Source of the DNA: Chryseobacterium indologenes
Lineage (GTDB): Bacteria > Bacteroidota > Bacteroidia > Flavobacteriales > Weeksellaceae
DNA length: 64,000 bases
Assembly: GCA_001013295.1 (NCBI GenBank)
Contig: LAZY01000020.1
Span: forward strand, 35,922-99,921
Direction: 5' to 3'
Part shown: one piece after another, positions 1 to 9,662 of the stretch
How positions within the stretch are numbered: the first letter of the stretch is position 1
Layout of the letters: every line of letters begins with the position of its first letter
Made by a program: the position numbers and the translations under genes
Notes under the pieces: model-generated
What the model saw: the letters and a program-made list of their open reading frames with translations, nothing else
Databases searched by the model: none
What the model was told of the DNA's origin: nothing

Positions 1-254
1 AACATACAAAATTTTGATAAAATTTTTATTGCCTTATTTCAATTTATCTATTCTTATTTAACATAAAATCAAAATCTTATGATGTCACTAAGCTATGAAA
101 AATAAACAAGATAAATTATAAAAAGATAAAATAAAATCTTTGAGTGTTTTTACGCTTATCCAAAGATCCTCATGCTCTAAAAACAAGAAATCCTTCGGCG
201 TGATGAAAAATACTGAAAAAATATTCTTTATATTTAAAGAAAGTAAACAGCGGT

Positions 255-1301
255 ATGAAAGATGTAAAAATAGCGTTTAGAAAACCCATATTTCCTGTTT
301 CGGAATCTTTGCAGCAATATCTGGAAAAATATAACAGAACGACTAAAATTCACTTTCTGTATGAAGATCTTCTGAGGTTCAGCGACAGTGTGAATATTCT
401 GGATAAGGAAGGTAAAGATACTTTGTGGCTTGGGGTATTGTACCCTGAATATGAGTTTAAAGAAATAGAAGCCAACTTAAATAAAATTTATACCCTCCTC
501 CATTCTGACGGGGATGAAGCTACTTTACCTTATCTGAAGGTGGATACGATCGACTTTTGTACTTTCGGGAATTCTAAACCTTTCCGAATTCGGGTAAGAA
601 ATATCCTGAACGATAATTATACTAATTTTTATATCAAACAGGCTGATGCTTCCCGCATATATGGACTGGAGCTTGAAGACCTGCTTTCTCCCAACCGGAT
701 TAATTTTCTGATTTATAAAAACACTTTGATAGAGGAACATATTCTGGGAATTCCCGGAGATGTATTTATTCAGAAGCATATGTCTAACTGTACCGAACTG
801 GAAAAGGCACAGATTTCCAAAGAATTTGTAAAATTCAATGAACGCTGCCTCATTGGTCTTCTCGGTGACATGCGTTCTTATAATTACGTTGTGATTCCTA
901 TCCATGATTTTGACCAGGTTATTTACAGAATCCGTCCTATTGATTTTGATCAGCAGACTTATGAAGGAAATCTGAAGGTTTATCTTCCCCAGTATTTCAA
1001 AGAAAATAATCAGATGGTCAATATGGTCCTGGAAAAGCTGAAACCGAGCTCTATAGAACAGTACCGAAAGGAGGTGCGTTCACAAATTGTAAAAAGGGTG
1101 ACCAGCAGTAAAACCAGATTCGATGAACTGATTTCTATTATGAAAGAAGACAACATTGCCCCGGAAGCCAATGTTACAGAGCTAAAGACAGCTTTGCGAA
1201 AACTCACTTACGATGTCAATTTCAAATATTGTAAAACGATGGGCGACATTCTGGAAACGGGTATTAATTTTGTGCTTCGAAATTATAAGAAAGCCTATTA
1301 A
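255..1301 (+). CDS. Conserved hypothetical protein, cytoplasmic
   Basis: I do not recognise this 348-residue protein. It has no signal peptide or membrane segment and is mixed in charge, so it is probably cytosolic. The central part (about residues 215-235) carries an HDFDQ...RPIDFDQQ stretch reminiscent of acid-rich catalytic loops in kinase-like folds, but this is only a resemblance. The C-terminal third is predicted helical and rich in Lys and Arg. It stands alone, with a strong rho-independent terminator directly after its stop, and converges on the M13 peptidase gene. The first ATG gives a plausible start. Confidence 0.75.
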   Translation: MKDVKIAFRKPIFPVSESLQQYLEKYNRTTKIHFLYEDLLRFSDSVNILDKEGKDTLWLGVLYPEYEFKEIEANLNKIYTLLHSDGDEATLPYLKVDTIDFCTFGNSKPFRIRVRNILNDNYTNFYIKQADASRIYGLELEDLLSPNRINFLIYKNTLIEEHILGIPGDVFIQKHMSNCTELEKAQISKEFVKFNERCLIGLLGDMRSYNYVVIPIHDFDQVIYRIRPIDFDQQTYEGNLKVYLPQYFKENNQMVNMVLEKLKPSSIEQYRKEVRSQIVKRVTSSKTRFDELISIMKEDNIAPEANVTELKTALRKLTYDVNFKYCKTMGDILETGINFVLRNYKKAY

Positions 1302-1305
1302 AAAG

Positions 1306-1347
1306 AGAATCCGCCTCCCATTAAGTTGAGGCGGATTCTTTCTTTTC
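1306..1347 (+). terminator. Rho-independent terminator
   Basis: A 12-bp perfect stem (AGAATCCGCCTC / GAGGCGGATTCT) with a 10-nt loop is followed by a T-rich tract. It begins four bases after the stop of the preceding gene. Confidence 0.85.
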
Positions 1348-1366
1348 TAACAATTCTTTGATAATA

Positions 1367-3463
1367 CTACCAAATTTTTATTCTGTCCTGAGGAGCTTTA
1401 TACATTTTGTCGCCAGGTTTTATGTCAAATGCTTTGATAAATGAGTCCTGGTTCACCAACGGTCCGAATGCTCTGAACATTCCCGGAGAGTGTGGATCTG
1501 TTTTCACCTGATTGATCATATATTCATTGGTTGCTTTCGTTCTCCAAACGGTTGCCCAGCTCATAAAGAACCTTTGATCCTGGGTAAATCCGCTGATCTT
1601 ACCTGGATTTCCTTTGTCTTTCAGGTACATCTGAAGGGCGTCATAAGCTACTGCTACTCCACCAAGGTCACCGATATTCTCACCACTTGTAAATTTACCA
1701 TTCACAAAGCTGCCTTTTACCGGCTCATAAGTGCTGTACTGTGCTGCCAGCTGTCCTACTTTTGCATCAAAGTTCTTACGGTCAGCCTCTGTCCACCAGT
1801 TATTAAGGTTACCATCACCATCGAAACGTGAACCACTGTCATCAAATCCGTGAGAAATCTCGTGGCCGATAACGGCTCCTATTCCTCCGAAATTCACTGC
1901 TGCATCTGCTTTAGGATTGTAGAAAGGAGGCTGAAGAATGGCTGCCGGGAATACGATTTCGTTATTTGAACCGCTATAGTAAGCATTTACAGTCTGTGGA
2001 GACATTCCCCATTCTGTTTTATCAACCGGTTTTCCTACTTTATCCAGGTTTCTCTGATATTGCCAAGCGGCTACATTTTGTAAGTTGGCATATAATGATC
2101 CGCCCTGTTTTGGAGATTCCACTTTCAACTGGCTATAATCTTTCCATTTGTCCGGATAAGCAATTTTCACGGTAAATTTGGATAGTTTTTCCTGAGCTTT
2201 CACTTTGGTTTCAGGAGACATCCAGTCGATACCGGCAATGTGAGATTTAAATGATTTTAAAAGGTAATCAATATAAGTTTCCATCTGCTGTTTAGCTTCC
2301 GGCGTAAAATATTTGTCTACGTAAAGTTTACCAAAAGCTTCTCCAAGAACACCGTTTACAAGCGTAAGTCCTCTTTTGTTCATTGGACGCTGTTCTTTTT
2401 GCCCCTGCAGATCTTTAGCATAAAAATCAAATCTGATCTTCTCAAGGTTTTCATCAAGGTTACTTGCATTACCGTTGATCAGGTGATATTTCAGATAATC
2501 TTTTAATAATGGAAGATTTTTCTGCGTGATGAACTGATCCATATTCTGGTAGTATTTCAGTTCTCCGATGATCACTCTGTCTGTGTTAACTCCTGCCTGC
2601 TTAAGGTATTTTGCAAGATCAACGTTTTTCACTAAACCGGATAGTTCAGAAACATTTTTAGGGTTATATCTTAAGTTCGCATCTCTGTTCTGCTCTAATG
2701 TCAACAGGTAGTTTGCTAGTTGCTTTTCAAAATCTACTACATTCTGTGCAGCCTGGGTTGAGTTTTTATATCCTAAAACACCGAACAATTGTCCGATATA
2801 AGCCTGATATTGTCCTAATGTTTTAGTGTTGGCTTCATTTACTTTCTGATAATAATCTCTTCCTAATCCAAGATCCGGACCGCCAAGATATACTGCATTC
2901 ATTTTAGAATTCTTCATATCAGCACCGGCTCTCCATCCGTAGAAAGAGTTATCACCTAATACGGTAGCTTCTAAAAGGTATTTCTGCAGATCATTCAGGT
3001 TTTTAATGGCATCAATTTTCGCCAAATCCTTTTTGATAGGTGCTAAGCCTTCCGCATTTCTTTTAGCAGTATCCATAAAGGAAGCATAAAGATTCTGAAT
3101 CTTCTGTCCTTCGGAACCTGCAGGATATGTTTCGGTAAGGATTTTGTTTAAAATATCCAATGAAGCATCATCTACATTTTCTCTCAATGCATTGAAAGAT
3201 CCCCAATTTGCTTTATCTGAAGGAATCTGAGTCGTCTTCACCCAATTTCCGTTCACATAGCTAAAAAAGTCATCCTGCGGACGGACACCTGTATCCATAT
3301 AAGATAGATTGATCCCTTCCTCTTTCACTTCTTCTTTTACCGGCTCCACAGCTACAGCTGCAGTCTCAGTTTTTTTCTCCGTCCCCGCAGTCTTTGCCGC
3401 ACCACACGAATTGAGAAATACAATACCCGAAAGGGCAAGTATTCCAATATTTAGCTTTTTCAT
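1367..3463 (-). CDS. M13 family metallopeptidase, lipoprotein
   Basis: Zinc endopeptidase of the neprilysin/PepO family (M13). The 698-residue length is normal for bacterial members. An N-terminal lipoprotein signal ends in LNSC with Cys20 as lipidation site, so it is probably anchored on the periplasmic or surface side. The HEISH zinc motif has His534 and His538, the third ligand is the Glu of GENIGDLGG near residue 595, and the family C-terminus ends in RIKIW. The next gene on the same strand is a close paralogue, so the pair looks like a tandem duplication. These enzymes cleave short peptides; the natural substrate here is unknown. Confidence 0.93.
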   Translation of the reverse strand: MKKLNIGILALSGIVFLNSCGAAKTAGTEKKTETAAVAVEPVKEEVKEEGINLSYMDTGVRPQDDFFSYVNGNWVKTTQIPSDKANWGSFNALRENVDDASLDILNKILTETYPAGSEGQKIQNLYASFMDTAKRNAEGLAPIKKDLAKIDAIKNLNDLQKYLLEATVLGDNSFYGWRAGADMKNSKMNAVYLGGPDLGLGRDYYQKVNEANTKTLGQYQAYIGQLFGVLGYKNSTQAAQNVVDFEKQLANYLLTLEQNRDANLRYNPKNVSELSGLVKNVDLAKYLKQAGVNTDRVIIGELKYYQNMDQFITQKNLPLLKDYLKYHLINGNASNLDENLEKIRFDFYAKDLQGQKEQRPMNKRGLTLVNGVLGEAFGKLYVDKYFTPEAKQQMETYIDYLLKSFKSHIAGIDWMSPETKVKAQEKLSKFTVKIAYPDKWKDYSQLKVESPKQGGSLYANLQNVAAWQYQRNLDKVGKPVDKTEWGMSPQTVNAYYSGSNNEIVFPAAILQPPFYNPKADAAVNFGGIGAVIGHEISHGFDDSGSRFDGDGNLNNWWTEADRKNFDAKVGQLAAQYSTYEPVKGSFVNGKFTSGENIGDLGGVAVAYDALQMYLKDKGNPGKISGFTQDQRFFMSWATVWRTKATNEYMINQVKTDPHSPGMFRAFGPLVNQDSFIKAFDIKPGDKMYKAPQDRIKIW

Positions 3464-3582
3464 TAAAGATAATTTTTGATTTTACACAAACTTATCAAAT
3501 ATACGAACTTTAATGATAAGTGATGAAGGATAATTGATAATTGATGCTGGTATGAGATTTGGGGTTGAGATTTTTATTTTTA

Positions 3583-3650
3583 GGTTTTGGCTAAAGCCGG
3601 ATGGAGGTTGATTGATAGGGTAAGCGGGCTAAAGCCTGCTTCTATTGATG
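3583..3650. repeat. GGCTAAAGCC-type intergenic repeat
   Basis: A repeat with the core GGCTAAAGCCGG, then about 30 bp, then GCGGGCTAAAGCCTGC. Related copies occur at 27313-27376, 22926-22944 and 29222-29240. It lies between genes and has dyad symmetry, like REP elements. Confidence 0.65.
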
Positions 3651-3673
3651 ATGAAATGGTGGAGTAATATTGA

Positions 3674-3722
3674 CCACCCCGTCAAAAATTCTTTGAATTT
3701 TTGACACCCCTCCGGAGAAGGG
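3674..3722. repeat. CCACCCCGTC intergenic repeat
   Basis: A short element beginning CCACCCCGTCAAAAATTC, with an internal palindrome around AAATTC/GAATTT and a CCCCTCC...GGAG end. Copies lie at 27411-27460 and, altered, at 22968-22998. In all three places it follows a GGCTAAAGCC-type repeat. Confidence 0.6.
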
Positions 3723-3764
3723 TATGATCGTACATCTTTACCTATTACGATCAAGCCAGGCGCC

Positions 3765-3804
3765 ATCTAATATCTAATATCTAATATCTAATATCTAATA
3801 TCTA
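3765..3804. repeat. Tandem heptamer (ATCTAAT)5
   Basis: Five perfect 7-bp copies plus a partial sixth, in the gap between the two M13 peptidase genes. It is one of three 7-bp tandem arrays in the window. Confidence 0.85.
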
Positions 3805-3845
3805 TATCCAGCATATGCCTTCCACTCCCCCAACATCTCTTACCT

Positions 3846-3878
3846 AAAAAAACAAAACCGCCCATTACTGAGCGGTTT
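3846..3878 (-). terminator. Rho-independent terminator of the second M13 gene
   Basis: On the minus strand, the stem AAACCGC / GCGGTTT with the loop TCAGTAATGG is followed by a T run. It lies six bases after the stop of the gene ending at 3885. A nearly identical hairpin follows lipA at 27554-27585. Confidence 0.85.
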
Positions 3879-3884
3879 CTATTT

Positions 3885-5942
3885 TTACCAGATTTTGATT
3901 CTGTCTTCCGGAGCTTTGTATAGTTTGTCTCCTTTTTTCACATCAAATGCTTTGTAGAATGCATCAACGTTAATTAACGGACCGAAACTTCTGAAATATC
4001 CAGGAGAGTGCGGGTCAGTTTTCACCTGATTCACCATATATTTTTCGCTTGATAAGGTTCTCCAAACGGTTGCCCAGCTTAGGAAGAATCTCTGATCCTG
4101 AGTGAATCCGCTGATTTTTCCTGGGTTTCCTTTATCTTTAAGATACATCTGAAGCGCATCGTAAGCAATGTTTACTCCTCCTAAGTCAGCGATGTTTTCA
4201 CCGTTTGTGAAGGTACCGTTTACGAAAGTTCCTTTTACAGGCTCATATTTGTCATATTGAGAAGCAAGGGCTTTTGTAGCTTTTTCGAAGTTGGCTTTAT
4301 CTTCCGGAGTCCACCAGTCAACAAGGTTACCTTCTGCATCAAACTGAGCACCTGAATCATCAAATCCGTGGCTCATTTCGTGACCGATAACAGCTCCGAT
4401 ACCACCGAAATTTACTGCGGCATCAGCCTGAGGGTTAAAGAATGGCGGCTGAAGGATTGCTGCCGGGAATACGATTTCGTTGTATACCGGGTTGTAATAA
4501 GCATTTACCGTTTGTGGAGTCATTCCCCACTCTGTTTTATCAACCGGTTTTCCGATTTTAGCCAGATCTTTATTGTATTGCCATTCACCGATATTCTGAA
4601 GGTTTTTGTATAGTGTACCTCCTTTAGATTCAGGAATGATCTCCAGTTTTGAATAGTCTTTCCATTTGTCCGGATAAGCTACCTTCACAGTAAATTTATT
4701 CAATTTCTGCATTGCTTTCTCCTTGGTTGTAGATGACATCCACGTTAGATTATTGATGTGAACAGCGAAGCTTTTCTTTAAGTAATCGATCAGTTCAACC
4801 ATCTGAGCCTTCGCTTCAGCCGGGAAGTATTTTTCAACATATAGCTTACCGAATGCTTCACCTAGGTTTCTGTTGATTACCTCAAAACCTCTCTTGTTCA
4901 ATGCTCTCTGCTCCTGCTGACCTCTCAGATATTTAGCAAAGAAGTTAAACTTCATATCTCCCAGTTTTTCGCTCAGGTAAGAAGCACTTCCATTGATCAT
5001 GTGGAATTTCAGATAATCTTTGATTACAGGAAGATTCTGAGCATTTACCAACTTATCAAAGTTTTTGTAATAGCCTAGTTCTCCAATGATAATTTTATCT
5101 GTATTTACCCCTACTTTTTTAAGGTAAGCAGGAAGATCTACTCCTTTTACCAAAGCAGAAAGCTCAGCCATAGTCTGAGGGTTATACTGAAGGGTATTAT
5201 CACGGCTTTGTTCGTTTGTAAGGTAAGTTTTTGCAATACTTTTCTCGTAGTCAACAATACCTTTTGCTGCTGCGTCTGCATTTTTGTACCCTAATTCTTT
5301 TAGCATAGAAGCTACATATTTCTGATATTCAGCAATAGCCTCTGTATTTTTTTCGTTTACTTTCTGGTAGTAATCTCTTCCTAATCCAAGAGATGCCTCT
5401 CCCAGGTAGACCGCATTCATATTAGAATTCTTCAGGTCTGCATATACTCCCCATCCGTAGAAAGCATTTTCGCCTTCTTTCGTTACAGAAGCAAGATAGT
5501 TCTGAAGGTCAGTCATGTTTTTGATTGCATCAATTTTATTCAGATGATCCTGAATAGGCTTGATTCCGTCAGCATTTCTCTTCTCCATATTCATGTAAGA
5601 AGCATATAAATCCTGGATTTTCTTTCCTTCACTTCCGTCAGCAAATTTATCTTTCAAAAGAGAGTTCAGGATCGTCATGGAATTGTTATCCGTATCTTCT
5701 CCCAGTTTGTTGAAACTTCCCCAAGTAGGCTTATCGGATGGAATTTTAGCCGTTTTCATCCAGGTTCCACTCACATAGTTATAAAAATCATCCTGCGGAC
5801 GTACCGAAGTGTCCATCAAGCTAAGGTCTAAACCTTTGTCTGTGTTATTTACTGCTGTTTTAACAGCTTTAGCTTGTGCGCTCATCGTATTTTGAGTGCA
5901 GATCCCTGCTATTAGAAACAAAGAAAGCGTTAGTTTTTTCAT
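3885..5942 (-). CDS. M13 family metallopeptidase, secreted
   Basis: Paralogue of the neighbouring M13 enzyme, 685 residues and alignable along its whole length. The zinc motif is HEMSH (first His at 521), the GENIADLGG motif supplies the third ligand, and the protein ends in RIKIW. It differs at the N-terminus: a type I signal peptide (MKKLTLSLFLIAGICTQNTMSAQA) replaces the lipobox, so it should be released into the periplasm or medium, not lipid-anchored. It has its own terminator, and about 420 bp of repeats separate it from its copy, so the two are probably expressed separately. Confidence 0.93.
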   Translation of the reverse strand: MKKLTLSLFLIAGICTQNTMSAQAKAVKTAVNNTDKGLDLSLMDTSVRPQDDFYNYVSGTWMKTAKIPSDKPTWGSFNKLGEDTDNNSMTILNSLLKDKFADGSEGKKIQDLYASYMNMEKRNADGIKPIQDHLNKIDAIKNMTDLQNYLASVTKEGENAFYGWGVYADLKNSNMNAVYLGEASLGLGRDYYQKVNEKNTEAIAEYQKYVASMLKELGYKNADAAAKGIVDYEKSIAKTYLTNEQSRDNTLQYNPQTMAELSALVKGVDLPAYLKKVGVNTDKIIIGELGYYKNFDKLVNAQNLPVIKDYLKFHMINGSASYLSEKLGDMKFNFFAKYLRGQQEQRALNKRGFEVINRNLGEAFGKLYVEKYFPAEAKAQMVELIDYLKKSFAVHINNLTWMSSTTKEKAMQKLNKFTVKVAYPDKWKDYSKLEIIPESKGGTLYKNLQNIGEWQYNKDLAKIGKPVDKTEWGMTPQTVNAYYNPVYNEIVFPAAILQPPFFNPQADAAVNFGGIGAVIGHEMSHGFDDSGAQFDAEGNLVDWWTPEDKANFEKATKALASQYDKYEPVKGTFVNGTFTNGENIADLGGVNIAYDALQMYLKDKGNPGKISGFTQDQRFFLSWATVWRTLSSEKYMVNQVKTDPHSPGYFRSFGPLINVDAFYKAFDVKKGDKLYKAPEDRIKIW

Positions 5943-6173
5943 TATGATAACAATTTATATAATAGGTATGATTTATTTCGTATTTGTTACTTTTTTGTAA
6001 AACAAATTTAAACAAATAACATCAGATTATGATAAGAGTTTATAATTCTGCTAGATTGGAAGCTTGATGATGGAAGTTGGAAGTTATAAAAATGGTTATT
6101 CTAATTAACCAAAAGAAACTTACAGTCTCATTCATCCAACCTCCAGCCTGTTAAACCTAATTCAGATTCCCTA

Positions 6174-9100
6174 TTAAGAAGTTGTTATCTCTTTTACATT
6201 TCCTGTTCTTTTCAGGAAGCCCCAGGACTGTATTTCGCCTTTCAATGCTTTTCTTAAACTTTTAAATAATACAATATACATCAGCCATCTATACCCGAAT
6301 CTCTGCGGAATGATATACAACAGATTGGTCAGTTTCTCCCGCTGCATGATGAATGCGATCAAAGCTAATGAAGCATCTACCAAAAGGAAGATCAGATAGT
6401 AATAGAATATTTTACCTCCGTTTCCGGACAGGATTCCCAGGAACATAATCACGTCTGCCAATGGCGAGAAAAATGGAATAATATATTGGAATAATAAAAT
6501 ATTCGGCATGGCCCAAAGTCCCAGTCCTTTATATCTGGGATTAAGGAAAGTCTGTCTCTGTTTCCAAAACATCTGCATGATTCCATAGGTCCATCGGAAA
6601 CGTTGTTTTAAAAACTGTTTCACGGTTTCCGGAGCCTCTGTTACAGCAACAGCTCTGTTTTCATTGGCAACCGTATAACCTGCTTTCAAAATCTTCACCG
6701 TAATATCACAGTCTTCAGCCAGCGTATCGGAAGAGTATCCGCCTGCTTCGAGGACAACCTCTCTTCTGAATGCTCCAATAGCTCCCGGAATTACTGTAAT
6801 AGCATTAATATTGGCATACGCCAGACGGTCAAAATTCTGACTGGTTGTGTATTCTATAGCCTGCCATTTGGTGAGCCAGTTTACAGTGTTTCCTACTTTT
6901 ACATTTCCTGCCACTGCTGCGATCTTCTCTTCAGGGGTTGCATTTAAAAACCTTGCAATCAGATACTTCACAGCATCTTGCTGCAGTTTGGTATCAGCAT
7001 CAATGCAGACTACATATTCAGCATCGGTTTGCGAGATCCCAAAATTCAAAGCAGTTGCTTTTCCGCCATTCGGTTTGGTGAAGATTTTCAGTTTCGGATG
7101 ATCAGGAAATGCTTCTTTTGCTTTTTCATAAGTTGAATCTTTACTTCCGTCATCTATCATAATGATGTTAAAATTCGGATAGGTCTGCTTCAGTAAATTA
7201 TGTAAGGAAGAGACAATATTCACTTCTTCATTGTAGGCAGGAACGATAATAGAAACCTTTGGATAGGATTCCAAAACCGGAAACTCGCTCAGTTTTTTCT
7301 CTTTTTTTCGTTCTTTAAAGGCCCAGTACGCCATCAGGATCAATCTGATCAATCCCAATACGATGAAAATAGTAAACAACGCTACCAGAAAATGACTTAT
7401 TCCATAGATAGCAGTGGCCAGCACCAGATTAAGTTGCATTACATAATATGCTCTTGTTTTAGGAACTGCCGGCATCAGCTCACTTTTGCTTTTATGCAGA
7501 ATACTGGCAAGGTTGGTGAAATGATAACCTTGTTTCTGCAGGGTAGGAATCAAAATTTTCAATGCCTTCACTGTTTCTTCTCTGGTATCTCCTCCTGCAT
7601 CATGAAGTAATATAATATTTCCTCTCTGCTGTTTGATTCCGGCCATAACACGTTTTACAATTTCATCAGCTTTTATACCTGGCTGCCAGTCTTCCGGGTC
7701 TATATTTTCACCAATATCCAAATAGTTCTGCTGTCTTGCCAGTGCTACCGGAATGATCTCTTCAGATGTCGTAGGTTCGGAGTCGGCATTATAAGGTGCT
7801 CTGAACAGAATGGTGCTGTGTCCTGTTATACATTCTATCAGCAAACGTGTCAGTTTCAGCTCAAGCAAAGCTCTTTCCGGGCTTACTTTTGCTACATTTT
7901 CGTGGGTAAAGGTATGATTTCCTATTTCATGACCCTCCCGGTAAATTCTCTTCACCAGCGGAAGATTCTTTTCTGCATTCAATCCTACAAGGAAAAAAGC
8001 AGCCGGAACATGATATTTGGACAACACATCCAATATCTGAGGGGTATATGTTTCATCCGGACCATCATCAAATGTCAGTACCAACTCTTTTTGAGGGGCA
8101 CTTCCATATTTTTTTACTTCATAAGAGCTTGGATAGGTGATGTAGTTTTCATCGGTAATGATCTTTTCTTTCGGATCAATTTCCAAAGCTATTTTTCCAT
8201 CGTGAGGGGTATTCAGGACATCCAGCACTTCCCCATCTCCGATATAATCGACCATGGTCTGCCCTTTCACATTTTCCAGTGTTTTTAAATTGAGTTTGGA
8301 AAGTCCGGCAAACGTAAGATCCTTATCATAAAAATTCCAGATTCTGCTGTCCTCACTTCCCAGTCTCCAAAGTGCGGTTCCTGCCAATGGATATTCGGAT
8401 GAAAAACGCATGGTATTGAAAATAGAGGCCGCATCATTGAAAAACACGGTATGTGTGAAATTCTTAGAATCGGTATAAGAGTAATTCAGATTAAAGGTAT
8501 TGTCATTGAAATCGATTACCGCTTTGCTGGCATGAGCTTTTGTAATAGCCTGCATATACGTAACGGAAGTGTTGTCATCCTTATTGGTACTCCAGTCATA
8601 ACCATAAGCACCCAATCCCAATATAATTTTATGAGGAGATGTCTTTTTAACCACTTTACCTGTCTGTTCTTCTATCCATTTTTGAGAAGAAACAGGGCCT
8701 GCATCGCTATCCGGAGAATATTCGTCATAAGCCATCAATACAAAATAGTCTACATAAGGATCGAGTTTCTGAATATTGTAATCATCATTATCCGTCATAA
8801 TATCCATGGTAACCAATAGCTGATTCTGTTTGAAAGTTTCTGAAAGTTCTTTCATAAAGGCAATCAGATTTTCATCAGAATTCAGATTCATATCTTCAAA
8901 GTCTATATTGATGCCTTTGAAATGATATTTGATACATTCCTGGGTTATTTTCTGGATTAGACGGGTTCTTCTTTTCGGGTCATTAAGCACTTTTACCAAT
9001 CCTTCTGAGCGGAATTCACGGTCAGAGTTATTACTCAGCATCGGCATGGCTGCAACTCCCGTTCTCTTGATGATTTTATAGCCTTCAGGGTCTACATTGG

Positions 9101-9572
9101 TTTTCAGATCTCCCGTTTTCGGATCAATAAAAAACCATTCAGGGAAAACAAGATTGACGTGTCTGATATTTCTCTTCAAAGACATGAGAGACTGCGGATC
9201 CCAGGCTACATAAAATGCTGAGCGAATTCCTCCGGGAAACTGTGCCCAGTTTCGGTTTTGATTTTTATATCTTTCTGCTCTTGCCTTCTGAATTTTGGCA
9301 AGATTGGTATGGATTGTTTTTTCGGAAATAAAGCTTCTGAAACCTTTGTATTCTTTCGAAATTTTATTTTCCTGAAGATAAGGTTTGTTGGCTGTGATTA
9401 CAGCTTTATAATCTTCTTTAAAAGGTATTTTAGGACTTCTGTCCAGTGTCATCATCAATCCCAGGGCCAAAAGAAGGAGTACCGCAATAAAGATAAATAT
9501 GCGGCTTCCCCACTGTACGCTTTTCCAGCGTTTTTTACTGTTGGTCTGGAAGATCTGTTTGGAATTTTCCAC
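6174..9572 (-). CDS. GH18-like / polysaccharide deacetylase / GT2 fusion protein
   Basis: A 1132-residue inner-membrane protein joining three carbohydrate-active modules. A membrane segment lies at about 27-45. It is followed by a GH18 chitinase-like domain (about 95-435) with GINIDFED, whose catalytic Glu is near 226. A NodB deacetylase domain (about 495-680) has TFDDGP with Asp502/503 and NHTFTH as metal ligands. After another membrane segment comes a GT2 processive glycosyltransferase (about 765-1000) with PAYNEE, DAD, AEDCD and QRFRW (ending near 994), and then C-terminal membrane spans. This is the layout expected for one machine that makes, exports, deacetylates and trims an N-acetylglucosamine-type polymer, as PgaC and PgaB do separately. 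The polymer is an inference. All three active-site motifs look intact. Confidence 0.88.
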   Translation of the reverse strand: MENSKQIFQTNSKKRWKSVQWGSRIFIFIAVLLLLALGLMMTLDRSPKIPFKEDYKAVITANKPYLQENKISKEYKGFRSFISEKTIHTNLAKIQKARAERYKNQNRNWAQFPGGIRSAFYVAWDPQSLMSLKRNIRHVNLVFPEWFFIDPKTGDLKTNVDPEGYKIIKRTGVAAMPMLSNNSDREFRSEGLVKVLNDPKRRTRLIQKITQECIKYHFKGINIDFEDMNLNSDENLIAFMKELSETFKQNQLLVTMDIMTDNDDYNIQKLDPYVDYFVLMAYDEYSPDSDAGPVSSQKWIEEQTGKVVKKTSPHKIILGLGAYGYDWSTNKDDNTSVTYMQAITKAHASKAVIDFNDNTFNLNYSYTDSKNFTHTVFFNDAASIFNTMRFSSEYPLAGTALWRLGSEDSRIWNFYDKDLTFAGLSKLNLKTLENVKGQTMVDYIGDGEVLDVLNTPHDGKIALEIDPKEKIITDENYITYPSSYEVKKYGSAPQKELVLTFDDGPDETYTPQILDVLSKYHVPAAFFLVGLNAEKNLPLVKRIYREGHEIGNHTFTHENVAKVSPERALLELKLTRLLIECITGHSTILFRAPYNADSEPTTSEEIIPVALARQQNYLDIGENIDPEDWQPGIKADEIVKRVMAGIKQQRGNIILLHDAGGDTREETVKALKILIPTLQKQGYHFTNLASILHKSKSELMPAVPKTRAYYVMQLNLVLATAIYGISHFLVALFTIFIVLGLIRLILMAYWAFKERKKEKKLSEFPVLESYPKVSIIVPAYNEEVNIVSSLHNLLKQTYPNFNIIMIDDGSKDSTYEKAKEAFPDHPKLKIFTKPNGGKATALNFGISQTDAEYVVCIDADTKLQQDAVKYLIARFLNATPEEKIAAVAGNVKVGNTVNWLTKWQAIEYTTSQNFDRLAYANINAITVIPGAIGAFRREVVLEAGGYSSDTLAEDCDITVKILKAGYTVANENRAVAVTEAPETVKQFLKQRFRWTYGIMQMFWKQRQTFLNPRYKGLGLWAMPNILLFQYIIPFFSPLADVIMFLGILSGNGGKIFYYYLIFLLVDASLALIAFIMQREKLTNLLYIIPQRFGYRWLMYIVLFKSLRKALKGEIQSWGFLKRTGNVKEITTS

Positions 9573-9662
9573 GATTTTAAAATTTTAATGAATGATTTTC
9601 AAAAAGTGTGAAAAAGCTCATTAAAATTAATTAAAAAAAAATTAAAAAAGAATCCTTTTGGT

